DNA of 64,000 nucleotides from Thermosipho ferrireducens. Its GTDB lineage: Bacteria > Thermotogota > Thermotogae > Thermotogales > Fervidobacteriaceae. The stretch covers positions 1,240,001 through 1,304,000 of the forward strand of contig NZ_CP071446.1 in assembly GCF_017358165.1 (NCBI RefSeq). Reading direction: 5' to 3'. The position numbers and the translations under genes are program-made. This document shows positions 20,270 to 29,633 of the stretch, piece after piece (the stretch's first letter is position 1; every line of letters starts with the position of its first letter). The notes below the pieces were generated by a model. It had not been told where the DNA came from. It ran no database searches and saw nothing but the letters and a program-made list of their open reading frames with translations.

Positions 20270-21991
20270 TCACTTGCTTTTTTCTAATTCAGAGAGCCTA
20301 TCTTTTGCAAAATCTACTATTTCACTTATATATTCTTCTGAAAAATCTAATTTAATACCAGCAATTTCATAAATTTTGTCAATAGGGACTTTATAACCTG
20401 ATTTTAAAAATTGGATATAATTTTCTACAGTGGCTTCTGGAGCTTTAACATAATTTTTATAAATAGCAAGAGCTCCGAGTTGCGCCATACCATATTCTAT
20501 GTAATAAAATGGTGCCTGGAATATGTGAAGCTGAAACATCCATCTTGTTTTCTTTTCAACATCAAGTCCACTCCAGTCAACACCTTTGTTAAATTTATCC
20601 ATTAAAGTGCCGAAATAGTTATCACGTTCTTCGGGTGTGTGGTCTGGATTTGTATAAATCCAGTGTTGAAATGCATCAACTGTCATGCACCATGGAAGAA
20701 ATAATAAGGCATTTTCCAATTCTTCAATCATAGCTTTTCTGAAGTCTTCATTATCATTGTAATATTCGTTCCAGTAATGAAGTGTAAGAAGCTCCATGGT
20801 CATTGATGCAAGTTCGGCGATTTCCATTCTAATTGGTCTGTAATACATGATAGGAATATTGACTGTTTCAAATGTATGCATTGCATGTCCAGACTCATGT
20901 AATAAAGTTCTCACGTCGCCGCTTTGACCGGTTGCATTCATAAATATAAATGGAGCACCTGTTTCAGGAAGAGGATAGTTGTAACCTCCAGGCGCTTTCC
21001 CTTTTCTGTTTTCTAAATCAAGTAGTCCGGAGTTTTTCATCATTTCAAGCCTTTTTCCGAAAGTTTGATTTACTTTTCCCAGGGTTTTAATTGCTTTAAC
21101 TATGAATTCTTCTGTACTATGAAACGGTTTCAAAACTCTGCCATCAGGATCAACTGATGTATCCCATGGTTTTACAGAATCGATTTTTAATTTTTGGGCT
21201 CTGCTTTGCATTCTTTCAATGGAAAAAGGAACTACCTTTTTTTCAACTGCTTCATGGAATTTGAAAAGGTCATCTGGGGTATACTCGAATCTACCTTTTA
21301 GTTTGTGAATATAATCTCTATAATTGTCAAATCCAGCATTTTTGGCCTGCTTTATGCGAATTTCTTTCAAAGTGTCAAAAAGTTCATCAAGTTCTTTCTT
21401 TTTCGAAAGTAAACCTTCGTATCTTTTCTTCCAGGCTTCCTCTCTTATATTTCTGTCAGGGTCCTTTAAATAAGGGGTAAGTTGCTGCAGTGTTTTTTCT
21501 TCACCTTTAAATTTAACGGTAATGCTTCCGTAAATACTTCCATATTTGTTTGCAAGTTTTCTTTCCTCTACCTGCAATTTTACATTTTCTTCTCTATAAA
21601 GTTTTGTATTATTAGATATTATCTCTATCATTAATTTATATTTTTCAGGTAAAAGATCCTTTTGTGCCGACGTTTGAATCTTTTTTTCGAATTTAAATGT
21701 ATAGGGTTTTAATTTTGCAACTACATTTGCAAAATAGTTGTTAAAATCATTGATGTACTTTTTATTATCTGCATTGCAGGTCATTTTAATATATCGCCAT
21801 CCCATTTCTTCTGAGACAATGTCGTTTATCTCGGTAAATTTTTCAACGAGTTCAATTATATCTTCAGGGGAGTTAATAGGAGATTCCAGGAGTTTTTTTA
21901 ATTCAGAAATTATCTCTTCCGGGGAAGTTGAGTTAATGTATGGATAAAACTTTCTTTGCTTTTTCTGGATAGTTTCGTTTGTATATACCAT
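20270..21991 (-). CDS. M3-family oligoendopeptidase (PepF-like)
   Basis: Cytoplasmic zinc peptidase that degrades short peptides. The 573-residue protein carries the zinc motif HESGHAMHTFE near residue 370 and a third ligand glutamate in the RMEIAELASMTMELL segment 25 residues later. Length and N-terminal helical domain match the family. ATG 21991 follows GGAGGG. It is followed on the minus strand by nothing co-directional before the terminator region, and upstream lies the MATE gene in the same direction. Confidence 0.93.
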   Translation of the reverse strand: MVYTNETIQKKQRKFYPYINSTSPEEIISELKKLLESPINSPEDIIELVEKFTEINDIVSEEMGWRYIKMTCNADNKKYINDFNNYFANVVAKLKPYTFKFEKKIQTSAQKDLLPEKYKLMIEIISNNTKLYREENVKLQVEERKLANKYGSIYGSITVKFKGEEKTLQQLTPYLKDPDRNIREEAWKKRYEGLLSKKKELDELFDTLKEIRIKQAKNAGFDNYRDYIHKLKGRFEYTPDDLFKFHEAVEKKVVPFSIERMQSRAQKLKIDSVKPWDTSVDPDGRVLKPFHSTEEFIVKAIKTLGKVNQTFGKRLEMMKNSGLLDLENRKGKAPGGYNYPLPETGAPFIFMNATGQSGDVRTLLHESGHAMHTFETVNIPIMYYRPIRMEIAELASMTMELLTLHYWNEYYNDNEDFRKAMIEELENALLFLPWCMTVDAFQHWIYTNPDHTPEERDNYFGTLMDKFNKGVDWSGLDVEKKTRWMFQLHIFQAPFYYIEYGMAQLGALAIYKNYVKAPEATVENYIQFLKSGYKVPIDKIYEIAGIKLDFSEEYISEIVDFAKDRLSELEKSK

Positions 21992-22009
21992 GATTTCCCT
22001 CCTTTAAAA

Positions 22010-23386
22010 TCAGAGTTGTGATTTTGAAATTACGGGAGTCTTCCAGTTTCCAAAACGTACAAATAACCAGGCAAGAATGAGTGCCAGAATATTGCTAATA
22101 ATCATTGCATAAAATAATCCAATAAAACCGTACTTTGCTGACATAATTCCGATTAATGGAACACGAATTCCCCATAAGCGTGTTATATCTATTATCATAG
22201 ATTGTTCGGTTCTTCCAGCTCCTATGAGGGTATTAGTGAAAACTGTCATTGAAGTGAAAAATGGAAGGGAGAAAGAGACATATTTGAAAAAGATATTTCC
22301 AACTTTTATAACTTCTGGATCGTTTATAAAAAATTTTGTTAACGATCCCCCAAAGAAAAATGTTAGAGAACTAAGAAAAAAGACTATAGAAAAATTCACC
22401 AGGAAAGCTACCTTAACAGTTTTTTCAGCATTTTTCACATCTTTTGCACCTAAAAATTGACCTATCATTGTAGTTACCGCACTCCCAAGTCCAAATGAAA
22501 TCATTGTTATTATGCTTATTATTCTATTACCCACTCCATAAGCGCTAATGACGGCGGGACCAAAGCTTGAAACAAATCGCATAATTATTGTAAATCCTAA
22601 GGATGTAACACTCATACTGGCTGAGCCAGGAAATCCTATTCTTAATACCTTTTTTATTAGCCACCATTTTGGGTATAAATCTTTAAAATGTATTTTAAAT
22701 CCTCGAGTACCTTCAAAAAGATGATATGCAGAAATAATTCCAGCAATACCACGAGCTAAAGTTGTAGCCCAGGCAGCTCCACTTACCCCAAAACCTGGTA
22801 TAATCCAGAATCCAAATATGAAAATAGGATCAAGTATAATATTAATAACAGTTGATAGAAACATTATTTTCATTGTGAACTTTGAATCGCCCCATCCGCG
22901 AACTATAGAGGTTGTAGTATTAAATATAAATCCAAGAGGAAGTCCGAACATTATTATTCTGAAATAACTTATAGCATAAGGGACAATTTGAGAGCTTCTC
23001 GGCCCGACAATGGCTGTTATAACAGGTTTCGAGATAATTATTCCAAGAATAGAAATGCCTGTCCCTATTACAAAGCTTACAAGAAGACTCTGGCCAGCTG
23101 CTCGTTTTGCATTTTCTTTATCTCTGGCTCCTGTGTACTGTGCTACTAGTGCTACACCAGCATTTGAAAAACCTATAGAAAAAGATATAAACACAAATAG
23201 CAAGGGCCATACAACAGTAGGGGCAGAAAATTCTATTTTTCCTAATTTTCCAAGAAAGTATGCATCAACTACGTTATAAAAAGTTTGCATTAGATTTGAT
23301 ACAACCATTGGCCAGCCTAATAAAAACAACGAAGAAATAATAGTCCGGTTGAATATATCAACTCTGTTTGAATTTACTTTAGCCAA
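22010..23386 (-). CDS. MATE-family multidrug/cation efflux transporter
   Basis: A 458-residue protein with about 12 membrane segments and the duplicated MATE architecture; the first repeat begins LGWPMVVSNLMQTFYNVVDAYF, and the second has IGFPGSASMSVTSLGF. Exports drugs or metabolites using Na+ or H+. The start is TTG 23386 directly after AGGAGGACTA. The 18-nt gap to the M3 peptidase suggests one transcript. Substrate unknown. Confidence 0.9.
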   Translation of the reverse strand: MAKVNSNRVDIFNRTIISSLFLLGWPMVVSNLMQTFYNVVDAYFLGKLGKIEFSAPTVVWPLLFVFISFSIGFSNAGVALVAQYTGARDKENAKRAAGQSLLVSFVIGTGISILGIIISKPVITAIVGPRSSQIVPYAISYFRIIMFGLPLGFIFNTTTSIVRGWGDSKFTMKIMFLSTVINIILDPIFIFGFWIIPGFGVSGAAWATTLARGIAGIISAYHLFEGTRGFKIHFKDLYPKWWLIKKVLRIGFPGSASMSVTSLGFTIIMRFVSSFGPAVISAYGVGNRIISIITMISFGLGSAVTTMIGQFLGAKDVKNAEKTVKVAFLVNFSIVFFLSSLTFFFGGSLTKFFINDPEVIKVGNIFFKYVSFSLPFFTSMTVFTNTLIGAGRTEQSMIIDITRLWGIRVPLIGIMSAKYGFIGLFYAMIISNILALILAWLFVRFGNWKTPVISKSQL

Positions 23387-23526
23387 ACAATAGTCCTCCT
23401 TTTTGGTTAATGAATTTTCTGATGTTCATTGTCAATTATATTTGTTTTTTCAGAATATTTTTTTACATATAGGTAACTTTCACATACTGATATTTATTCG
23501 TATTACTAACAATTTTACCATTTTTA

Positions 23527-23535
23527 TGATATAAT
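23527..23535 (+). promoter_or_regulatory. extended -10 promoter of the aldo/keto reductase gene
   Basis: TGATATAAT at 23527-23535 is a full extended -10 box 22 nt before the start codon. No good -35 hexamer is present, as is usual for extended -10 promoters. Confidence 0.6.
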
Positions 23536-23556
23536 TCAAAATTGGAGGTGGTAAGT

Positions 23557-24519
23557 ATGAATTACAGGAAAGTAGGTAAATGGGGTTTAAAAATCAGCGA
23601 GCTTTCACTTGGTTCATGGATTACCTTTGGTAATCAACTTGATATTGCCGGGGCAAAAGAGATAGTAAGAGAAGCTTTCAAAAGTGGAATAAACTTTTTT
23701 GATACAGCAGAAGCGTATGCTAATGGTATGGCAGAAGCAATGCTTGGTGATATATTAAAAGAATTTAAGAGAAGTGACATAGTAGTTTCTACAAAAATAT
23801 TCTGGGGTGGCAACGGTCCAAATGATAGAGGATTATCAAGGAAGCATTTGTTAGAGGGTATATGGGCTTCATTGAAAAGACTTCAGCTTGATTATGTTGA
23901 CATTGTTTATTGCCACAGGCCGGATCCAGAAGTTCCTATTGAAGAAACGGTTATGGCCATGGATTACATTGTTAGAAATGGATTGGCTCTGTACTGGGGA
24001 ACGTCAGAATGGAGTGCAGAAGAACTTGAAGAGGCCCATAAGGTGTGTGAAAAGCTTAACTGTATTCATCCTGTAGTGGAGCAACCACAGTATAATATGC
24101 TTGTAAGAGAGCGAGTGGAAAAAGAGTACCTCCCAATATATGAAAAGTATGGGATGGGGCTTACTACATGGAGTCCTCTTGCTTCTGGTGTTTTAACAGG
24201 AAAATATAACAATGGTATACCGGAAAATTCAAGACTGGCAAAGTTTCCGAATTTGAGAAAACATTTAGAGGAAAAAGGAATGCTGGGAGAAAAGGTGTTT
24301 GAGAAACTTAGAAAGCTTCAAAAAATAGCTGATCAGCTTGATGCAAAACTTTCCCAGCTTGCTCTTGCCTGGTGTTTATTAAATCCTAATGTGAGCAGTG
24401 TAATTCTTGGAGTTACCAGTATTGAGCAATTGCATGAAAATCTTAAGGCCATTGAAATAAAAGAAAAGCTTTCTCAGGATGTTATTGATGAAATAAAAGA
24501 GATTCTGGAAGATGAATGA
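23557..24519 (+). CDS. aldo/keto reductase, potassium-channel beta-subunit-like
   Basis: NADPH-dependent carbonyl reductase of the TIM-barrel AKR superfamily. The tetrad is visible: D and Y in FFDTAEAYANG, K in STKIFWGG, H in YCHRPDPEVP. The RKVGKWGLKISELSLGSW start and ASLKRLQLDYVDI resemble the KCNAB/YghZ branch. The ATG at 23557 follows GGAGGTGG; the TTG at 23542 is part of that site. 320 residues. Natural substrate unknown. Confidence 0.9.
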   Translation: MNYRKVGKWGLKISELSLGSWITFGNQLDIAGAKEIVREAFKSGINFFDTAEAYANGMAEAMLGDILKEFKRSDIVVSTKIFWGGNGPNDRGLSRKHLLEGIWASLKRLQLDYVDIVYCHRPDPEVPIEETVMAMDYIVRNGLALYWGTSEWSAEELEEAHKVCEKLNCIHPVVEQPQYNMLVRERVEKEYLPIYEKYGMGLTTWSPLASGVLTGKYNNGIPENSRLAKFPNLRKHLEEKGMLGEKVFEKLRKLQKIADQLDAKLSQLALAWCLLNPNVSSVILGVTSIEQLHENLKAIEIKEKLSQDVIDEIKEILEDE

Positions 24520-24560
24520 GGAAATTTTAGTTATTTTATTGAGTAAAAGGAGGATTTTTA

Positions 24561-25793
24561 ATGGATAATTTAAACTTCACAAGCAACATAGATAGATATG
24601 TGGAACTGTTGTTGAAAATAGGGCTTAATTTCCAGGAAGGTCAGAGACTTTTTGTAAGGGCTCCAATTGATGCAAGAGTTTTAGTGGAAAAAATTGTTGA
24701 AATGGCTTATGATTTAGGAGCTTATGATGTGTATGTGAAATGGTCTGATGAGAAAGTTACCCGGCAGCGTTTGAAAAAAGCACCTGAAGAAGCCTTAAAA
24801 GAAGTTTACAGCTGGGAGATCGATGCGGCAAAAGATATGCTTGATAAAAAGGCTGCTTTTTTAAGTATTACAGGAGGAGATCCTGATATATTAAAGGATG
24901 TTCCAACTGAAAGGATATCTATAGCAACAAAAGCGATTAACAATGCTATGAAAGAAGTATCAAGAAGAGTGATGTCGAATGAGGTAAGCTGGTGTGTAAT
25001 AGCGAATCCTACAGAAGCCTGGGCGAAGAAAGTGTTTCCGGGTGATAATAAAGCGTTGGATAAATTATGGGAATATATTTTAAAAGCTTCGAGAGTAGAA
25101 GGAATTGATGATCCTATAAAAGAATGGTATCAACATATAGAAAAGTTACAAAATGTTACTGAATTTTTAAATAAAATGCAGTTTGATTATCTTCATTATG
25201 AGGGACCAGGTACAGACTTAACTGTAGGACTTCCAGAGGAACATCTGTGGATTTCAGGTGCTCAAACAAATAAAGATGGTATAGTTTTTGTACCCAACAT
25301 TCCAACAGAGGAAGTTTTTACTGCTCCCCATCGTGACTTAATTAACGGTGTTGTAAAAAACAGCAAGCCTCTTGTGTATGCTGGAAATGTAATTGATAAC
25401 TTTGAACTTGAATTTAAAGATGGAAAAGTTGTAAGATTCAAAGCTGAAAAAGGGGAGAAAATTTTAAAAACGATTTTAGAGACTGATGAAGGGGCCTCAT
25501 ATCTTGGCGAAGTTGCACTGGTTCCTGTCAATTCTCCTATATATAAAATGAACACAGTTTTTTACAACACATTATTTGATGAAAACGCTGCATCTCACTT
25601 TGCTTTTGGAAGAGCATATCCAACGTGTTTAAAAAATTCTGAAAGATTTTCTGAAGAAGAATTAAGAAAAAGAGGTCTGAATATTAGTATTACACATGTT
25701 GATTTTATGATAGGAAACGAAAATATGAGAGTAACTGGCTATAAAGATGATGCTCCTACGGTAATAATGGAAAATGGTTTATGGGTAATTTAA
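24561..25793 (+). CDS. M29-family aminopeptidase
   Basis: A 410-residue member of the AmpS/PepS/thermophilic aminopeptidase family, metal-dependent exopeptidases that remove N-terminal residues from peptides. Seen: GQRLFVRAPIDARVLV near the start and the C-terminal metal site region with GPGTDLTVGL, NIPTEEVFTAPHRDLINGVV, and late ASHFAFGRAYPTC and THVDFMIG. Strong AGGAGG site. A terminator follows directly. Confidence 0.93.
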   Translation: MDNLNFTSNIDRYVELLLKIGLNFQEGQRLFVRAPIDARVLVEKIVEMAYDLGAYDVYVKWSDEKVTRQRLKKAPEEALKEVYSWEIDAAKDMLDKKAAFLSITGGDPDILKDVPTERISIATKAINNAMKEVSRRVMSNEVSWCVIANPTEAWAKKVFPGDNKALDKLWEYILKASRVEGIDDPIKEWYQHIEKLQNVTEFLNKMQFDYLHYEGPGTDLTVGLPEEHLWISGAQTNKDGIVFVPNIPTEEVFTAPHRDLINGVVKNSKPLVYAGNVIDNFELEFKDGKVVRFKAEKGEKILKTILETDEGASYLGEVALVPVNSPIYKMNTVFYNTLFDENAASHFAFGRAYPTCLKNSERFSEEELRKRGLNISITHVDFMIGNENMRVTGYKDDAPTVIMENGLWVI

Positions 25794-25807
25794 TTTTCTA
25801 ATTACAA

Positions 25808-25838
25808 AATCTGCCCCGTTTATCGGGGCAGATTTTTT
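25808..25838 (+). terminator. intrinsic terminator after the M29 aminopeptidase
   Basis: An 11-bp stem (AATCTGCCCCG at 25808-25818, CGGGGCAGATT at 25824-25834) with a 5-nt loop and following T run. Confidence 0.93.
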
Positions 25839-25888
25839 TGTAAATGCAAAATTTGATAAGAATAATAATTGTAATAGTTTTAGTGTTT

Positions 25889-26980
25889 TTATAGATCGTT
25901 TATTTTGTTCCTTTTTAGAAATATTATTAATATAGAGAATAACAACCACAGTGAAGGAACTAAAATATGGTTTTTGTACACAGAGTATCCATACGGGATT
26001 CTAAGTGCATCAACTATATAAGTGGATGGAATAACAGAGGATATAAAAGAAATAATAGGAGACGAATTTTTTACGTTGAAATAAAACCCTCCCATGAACA
26101 TAAAAACTTGAAAAAGTATATTTCCAAGAACGACAGTAGATTCCGGATTTTTAAATAGAACAGCCATCATATATCCTAAAGCCAAAAATACGATTATTCC
26201 AAATAAAGAATAAAATATTGTGTTTTGAAAGTGGTTAAATACATTTACTTTGTAAACTGAAGCTTCAACTATATACAGCAATATCAAGCCAGAGAATACC
26301 TGAATTACAGCAATTATGGTATATGAGAGATAGAATTTGTTTAAGGAGTAAGGGGTAACGGCGAATCTTTTAAGCACTCCCCTTTTTTTCAAGAAAGATA
26401 TGCCCGGGGTATATCCAAAAAATACGACAGACATTATAGACATAACTATTACTGCGGGGAACAAATATTCATAATAGTTAAATGTAGAAGTTTTTTCAAC
26501 ATACCTTACTTTTGCCTCTTTCCAGCTACTGGAAACTTTGAAATATTCTATGTCCATAGTAGTTAAAATTTGTGAAATGACGTCTTTTGTTATTTTAGAT
26601 TCGTCTTTTTCAGGTATATAAACTAACTCTACTCTTATTGGTTTAAAAAGATTCGTTTTTGAGAGAATAAGAGAACGTTGAAATTGAGAATCAAAATTAT
26701 CTGGAATTTTTATAACAACATCAACTTTACCGCTTAACAATGCTTCTTCGAAATTTTCATTTAGTTGAATAAAGTTGAATTGATTGCTGTCACTTAAGTT
26801 TTCTGTTATTTTGTCTATTATTTTACTATTTCCGAATATTCCTACGTTAAAATTTAAATTTTTTTCGATGTTCCCGAAAATAGAAGAGAGGATTACAGTA
26901 AGAAGTGTCGGAAATAAAACGAACCAGAATAACGCTTCTTTTGATCTTGTAAGTTCTTCTTTAATTAAGGCACCTATCAT
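25889..26980 (-). CDS. ABC-2 type transporter permease
   Basis: A 363-residue permease: one N-terminal membrane segment (LFWFVLFPTLLTVILSSIFG), a large extracytoplasmic loop, then five C-terminal segments ending in a short cytoplasmic tail. This is the ABC-2/YhgE-like half with the motif region ISFLKKRGVLKRFAVTPYS. It follows the ATPase gene by 10 nt, and a second permease precedes the ATPase, so the exporter is probably a heterodimer. Substrate unknown (drug, lipid or peptide). Confidence 0.88.
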   Translation of the reverse strand: MIGALIKEELTRSKEALFWFVLFPTLLTVILSSIFGNIEKNLNFNVGIFGNSKIIDKITENLSDSNQFNFIQLNENFEEALLSGKVDVVIKIPDNFDSQFQRSLILSKTNLFKPIRVELVYIPEKDESKITKDVISQILTTMDIEYFKVSSSWKEAKVRYVEKTSTFNYYEYLFPAVIVMSIMSVVFFGYTPGISFLKKRGVLKRFAVTPYSLNKFYLSYTIIAVIQVFSGLILLYIVEASVYKVNVFNHFQNTIFYSLFGIIVFLALGYMMAVLFKNPESTVVLGNILFQVFMFMGGFYFNVKNSSPIISFISSVIPSTYIVDALRIPYGYSVYKNHILVPSLWLLFSILIIFLKRNKINDL

Positions 26981-26990
26981 ATTATCACCA

Positions 26991-27863
26991 TCAATCTCTT
27001 AATTTTTTTCCTGTTAGTTTTAGAAAAACATCTTCAAGAGTTGGATGCCTTACAATGAAATCTTCTATTCCATTGGCAAGCAATTTTTGAATATCCTCTG
27101 CAACATTAGTTGTTTCAAAGAAAAATTTGTCGCCAAGTTTCTTACAATTTGGGAAGTGTGTTGTGCTGATGTTATCAGCTTGAAATTCTATAATTGATTT
27201 CAAACCTGAAGATTTGATTAATTCATCTGGTGAACCAGAGGCGACGATTTTTCCATTATCGATTATGCATACCATATCGGCGAGTCTTTCAGCTTCTTCC
27301 ATGTAATGAGTGGTTAAGAATATTGTTTTTCCACTTTTTTTGAAAGCCTGGATAATTTCCCATATGTGTCTTCTTGATTGTGGATCAAGGCCTGTAGTGG
27401 GTTCATCAAGAAAAATTATCTCTGGGTCGTTTACAAACGCTAAACCTAAAACAAGTCTTTGAAGTTGACCTCCAGATAGGTTTTTTACTCTGCTTTTTGC
27501 TTTTTCGTTTAGCCCAACCATATCGACAATCTCTTTTGGAGTGAATCCTTTTTGATAAAAACTCCTGAAAAGTTTTACGGTTTCCAATACAGTTAGTTCT
27601 TTGAATAGTTCTGTCTTTTGTAAAGCCACTCCTATCTTTTCTTTTATACTTTTAGTAATGTCATTAACTTTTTCACCAAAATAGTAAATTTCTCCGCCAG
27701 TTTTTTTTCTTAGCCCTTCTAAAATTTCGACGGTAGTTGTTTTTCCAGCGCCATTTGGACCAAGTAAAGAGAAAACAGTTCCTCTTTTTACTTCAAAGGA
27801 AATATTATTCACCGCTTTTAAATCTCCATAATATTTTTTAAGATTTTTAACAGCTAATATCAT
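26991..27863 (-). CDS. ABC transporter ATPase, drug/lipid export type
   Basis: A 290-residue ATPase with Walker A GPNGAGKTT near 34, Q-loop, signature LSGGQLQR and Walker [14 protein letters not shown], followed by the C-terminal region typical of CcmA/DrrA-type exporters. I place the start at ATG 27863 after AGGGGGA; an in-frame start at 27893 would lie within the upstream permease and lacks spacing. It overlaps neither neighbour after this choice but is tightly linked to both permeases. Confidence 0.93.
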   Translation of the reverse strand: MILAVKNLKKYYGDLKAVNNISFEVKRGTVFSLLGPNGAGKTTTVEILEGLRKKTGGEIYYFGEKVNDITKSIKEKIGVALQKTELFKELTVLETVKLFRSFYQKGFTPKEIVDMVGLNEKAKSRVKNLSGGQLQRLVLGLAFVNDPEIIFLDEPTTGLDPQSRRHIWEIIQAFKKSGKTIFLTTHYMEEAERLADMVCIIDNGKIVASGSPDELIKSSGLKSIIEFQADNISTTHFPNCKKLGDKFFFETTNVAEDIQKLLANGIEDFIVRHPTLEDVFLKLTGKKLRD

Positions 27864-27873
27864 ACTTTTCCCC

Positions 27874-28881
27874 CTATTCTTCGTGAAATACAAAATAACC
27901 AGCCCAGGTTACAAAAAATAGACCTATTCCTGTAAAGAACAGAGCATATATTAAAAACATTTTAGATGATAAACTTCCCAACCCGGCAGAAAATCTTATC
28001 ATTTCAACAACATATTTAACAGGCATAAAATAACTTAATTTCTCAAGAAAGTCAGGCAAAAAAGAAATAGGAAAATAAATGCCAGAAAAGAAGAAAAAAA
28101 CAGTGTATAAAAATTGTCCAACAAGACTTGAGGCTTTTCCAAATAGTAATGTAAGTACAATTCCAAGTGAAATCATTCCAAATGTTGTAGAAAAAACTGC
28201 TATTAGAAAATAGATGACATTGATTTTTATGTTTAAATCAGAAAACATTAGTAAAGCAATTAACCTTATAGATATTACAGAAATAAAACTGATGAAAAAT
28301 TGAGAAAAAGAAAAATCCAGTACAAATTTTAGTGGCGAGAGCGGAAGAACTTTAAGTCTTTTGAATAATCCATGCCTTTTATAATCAGAAAAAATTGTTA
28401 TTGAACTGAACATTCCCGATGAAAGAATAGATATGGCAAGAGTTCCAGTAAAAATAAATGCAAGTTGTGAAGGCATAGTGGGAAGAGTCTTTTTGATATC
28501 TACAATTCTTATAATCTGTTTTTGATTATTCAAGTATCTTTCTACGTCTAACTTTACAGAATTAATCCAGGATTCAGTGTTGAAATCTCTATAATTTATG
28601 TAAAATGTTATGGATGAGTCTTCAATAAATGCTACTATATCGTATTTAGATATGTTTTTCGTTAAAAGGTTTTTATCATCATATTTTTCTCCCTGAACAT
28701 TCAAAGGTATATTGCTTTGAGAATAATAAGCGTATTTATATTTTTCAACATTGTTATCTTTAAAAACAAGTCCAAACATTATTAAAAATATGGCTGGAAA
28801 AATTATATTCATAAAAAATGCGGCACGATTTCTAAAAGATTGTTTAAAAAGTGCTATCATTAATTCGAAGAAACTTTTCAT
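27874..28881 (-). CDS. ABC-2 type transporter permease
   Basis: A 335-residue permease with the same layout as the one at 25889: N-terminal segment (AAFFMNIIFPAIFLIMFGLVF), an external loop of ~130 residues, and five or six C-terminal segments, with YKRHGLFKRLKVLPLSP before the second. The ATG follows directly on the TAA of the macro-domain gene. With the ATPase and second permease it forms a complete exporter. Confidence 0.88.
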   Translation of the reverse strand: MKSFFELMIALFKQSFRNRAAFFMNIIFPAIFLIMFGLVFKDNNVEKYKYAYYSQSNIPLNVQGEKYDDKNLLTKNISKYDIVAFIEDSSITFYINYRDFNTESWINSVKLDVERYLNNQKQIIRIVDIKKTLPTMPSQLAFIFTGTLAISILSSGMFSSITIFSDYKRHGLFKRLKVLPLSPLKFVLDFSFSQFFISFISVISIRLIALLMFSDLNIKINVIYFLIAVFSTTFGMISLGIVLTLLFGKASSLVGQFLYTVFFFFSGIYFPISFLPDFLEKLSYFMPVKYVVEMIRFSAGLGSLSSKMFLIYALFFTGIGLFFVTWAGYFVFHEE

Positions 28882-29460
28882 TTATTTCACATCCTCAAAA
28901 GGTGGAAATTTATTGCTAAATACCTTTTTAAAAGTAGAAGATGTAATTTCATCTATATTGATATATCTTATTAATTCTAAGGAGCAGTTAAACTCATTTA
29001 AGAAAACTTCGGTGACCTCTGCAAAGATTTCAGCGCATCTATCTTTTGGGAATCCGAATATTCCACTGCTTATCGCAGGAATAGATATAGACTTTAATTC
29101 CAATTCAACCGCCTTTTTCAATACATTAAACAGAGCTTTTTTTAATATTTCCTCTTCTCCGCTGTTTCCCCCGTGCCATATTGGTCCTACAGCGTGGATG
29201 ATGTATTTTGCTTTTAAATTGCCTGCGTTTGTAACAACTATACTTCCAGGTGGGACAGGTCCGTTTTTTCTAATGTAGTCATCGCTTTCATGCTGGATTG
29301 ATTTTCCGCCTGCTCTTAGTATTGCTCCAGCAACACCTCCACCATGTTTCAAATGTGAGTTAGCTGCATTGACAATAGCATCCGTCTTTTCTATAGTAAT
29401 ATCACCTTTAACTATTTCTATCAAAGTGTTACTGATTTTTGTTTTGAAAAGAACGCTCAT
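28882..29460 (-). CDS. macro-domain protein (ADP-ribose binding / O-acetyl-ADP-ribose deacetylase type)
   Basis: A 192-residue macro domain of the MacroD class: DAIVNAANSHLKHGGGVAGAI at residues 27-47 and the phosphate-binding loop AISSGIFGFP near 134. Such enzymes hydrolyse O-acetyl-ADP-ribose or remove mono-ADP-ribose from proteins. It is the first gene of the transcript with the ABC-2 transporter and has a GGGGGGA ribosome site. The functional reason for pairing with an exporter is unclear. Confidence 0.93.
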   Translation of the reverse strand: MSVLFKTKISNTLIEIVKGDITIEKTDAIVNAANSHLKHGGGVAGAILRAGGKSIQHESDDYIRKNGPVPPGSIVVTNAGNLKAKYIIHAVGPIWHGGNSGEEEILKKALFNVLKKAVELELKSISIPAISSGIFGFPKDRCAEIFAEVTEVFLNEFNCSLELIRYINIDEITSSTFKKVFSNKFPPFEDVK

Positions 29461-29633
29461 AATTTTGTCCCCCCTTTGTCTGTTTTAAAATATACAAAAC
29501 TTTTTTAGTTTTTTACAATACTACAAACATTATATGAAGCACATTGCTCATAACTTATCATAAATTCAGTTGATTGTCAAGTTTTACTCGGGTTGATATA
29601 ATTTATGATTCGTATTTAGTTTTTAATGCAATG

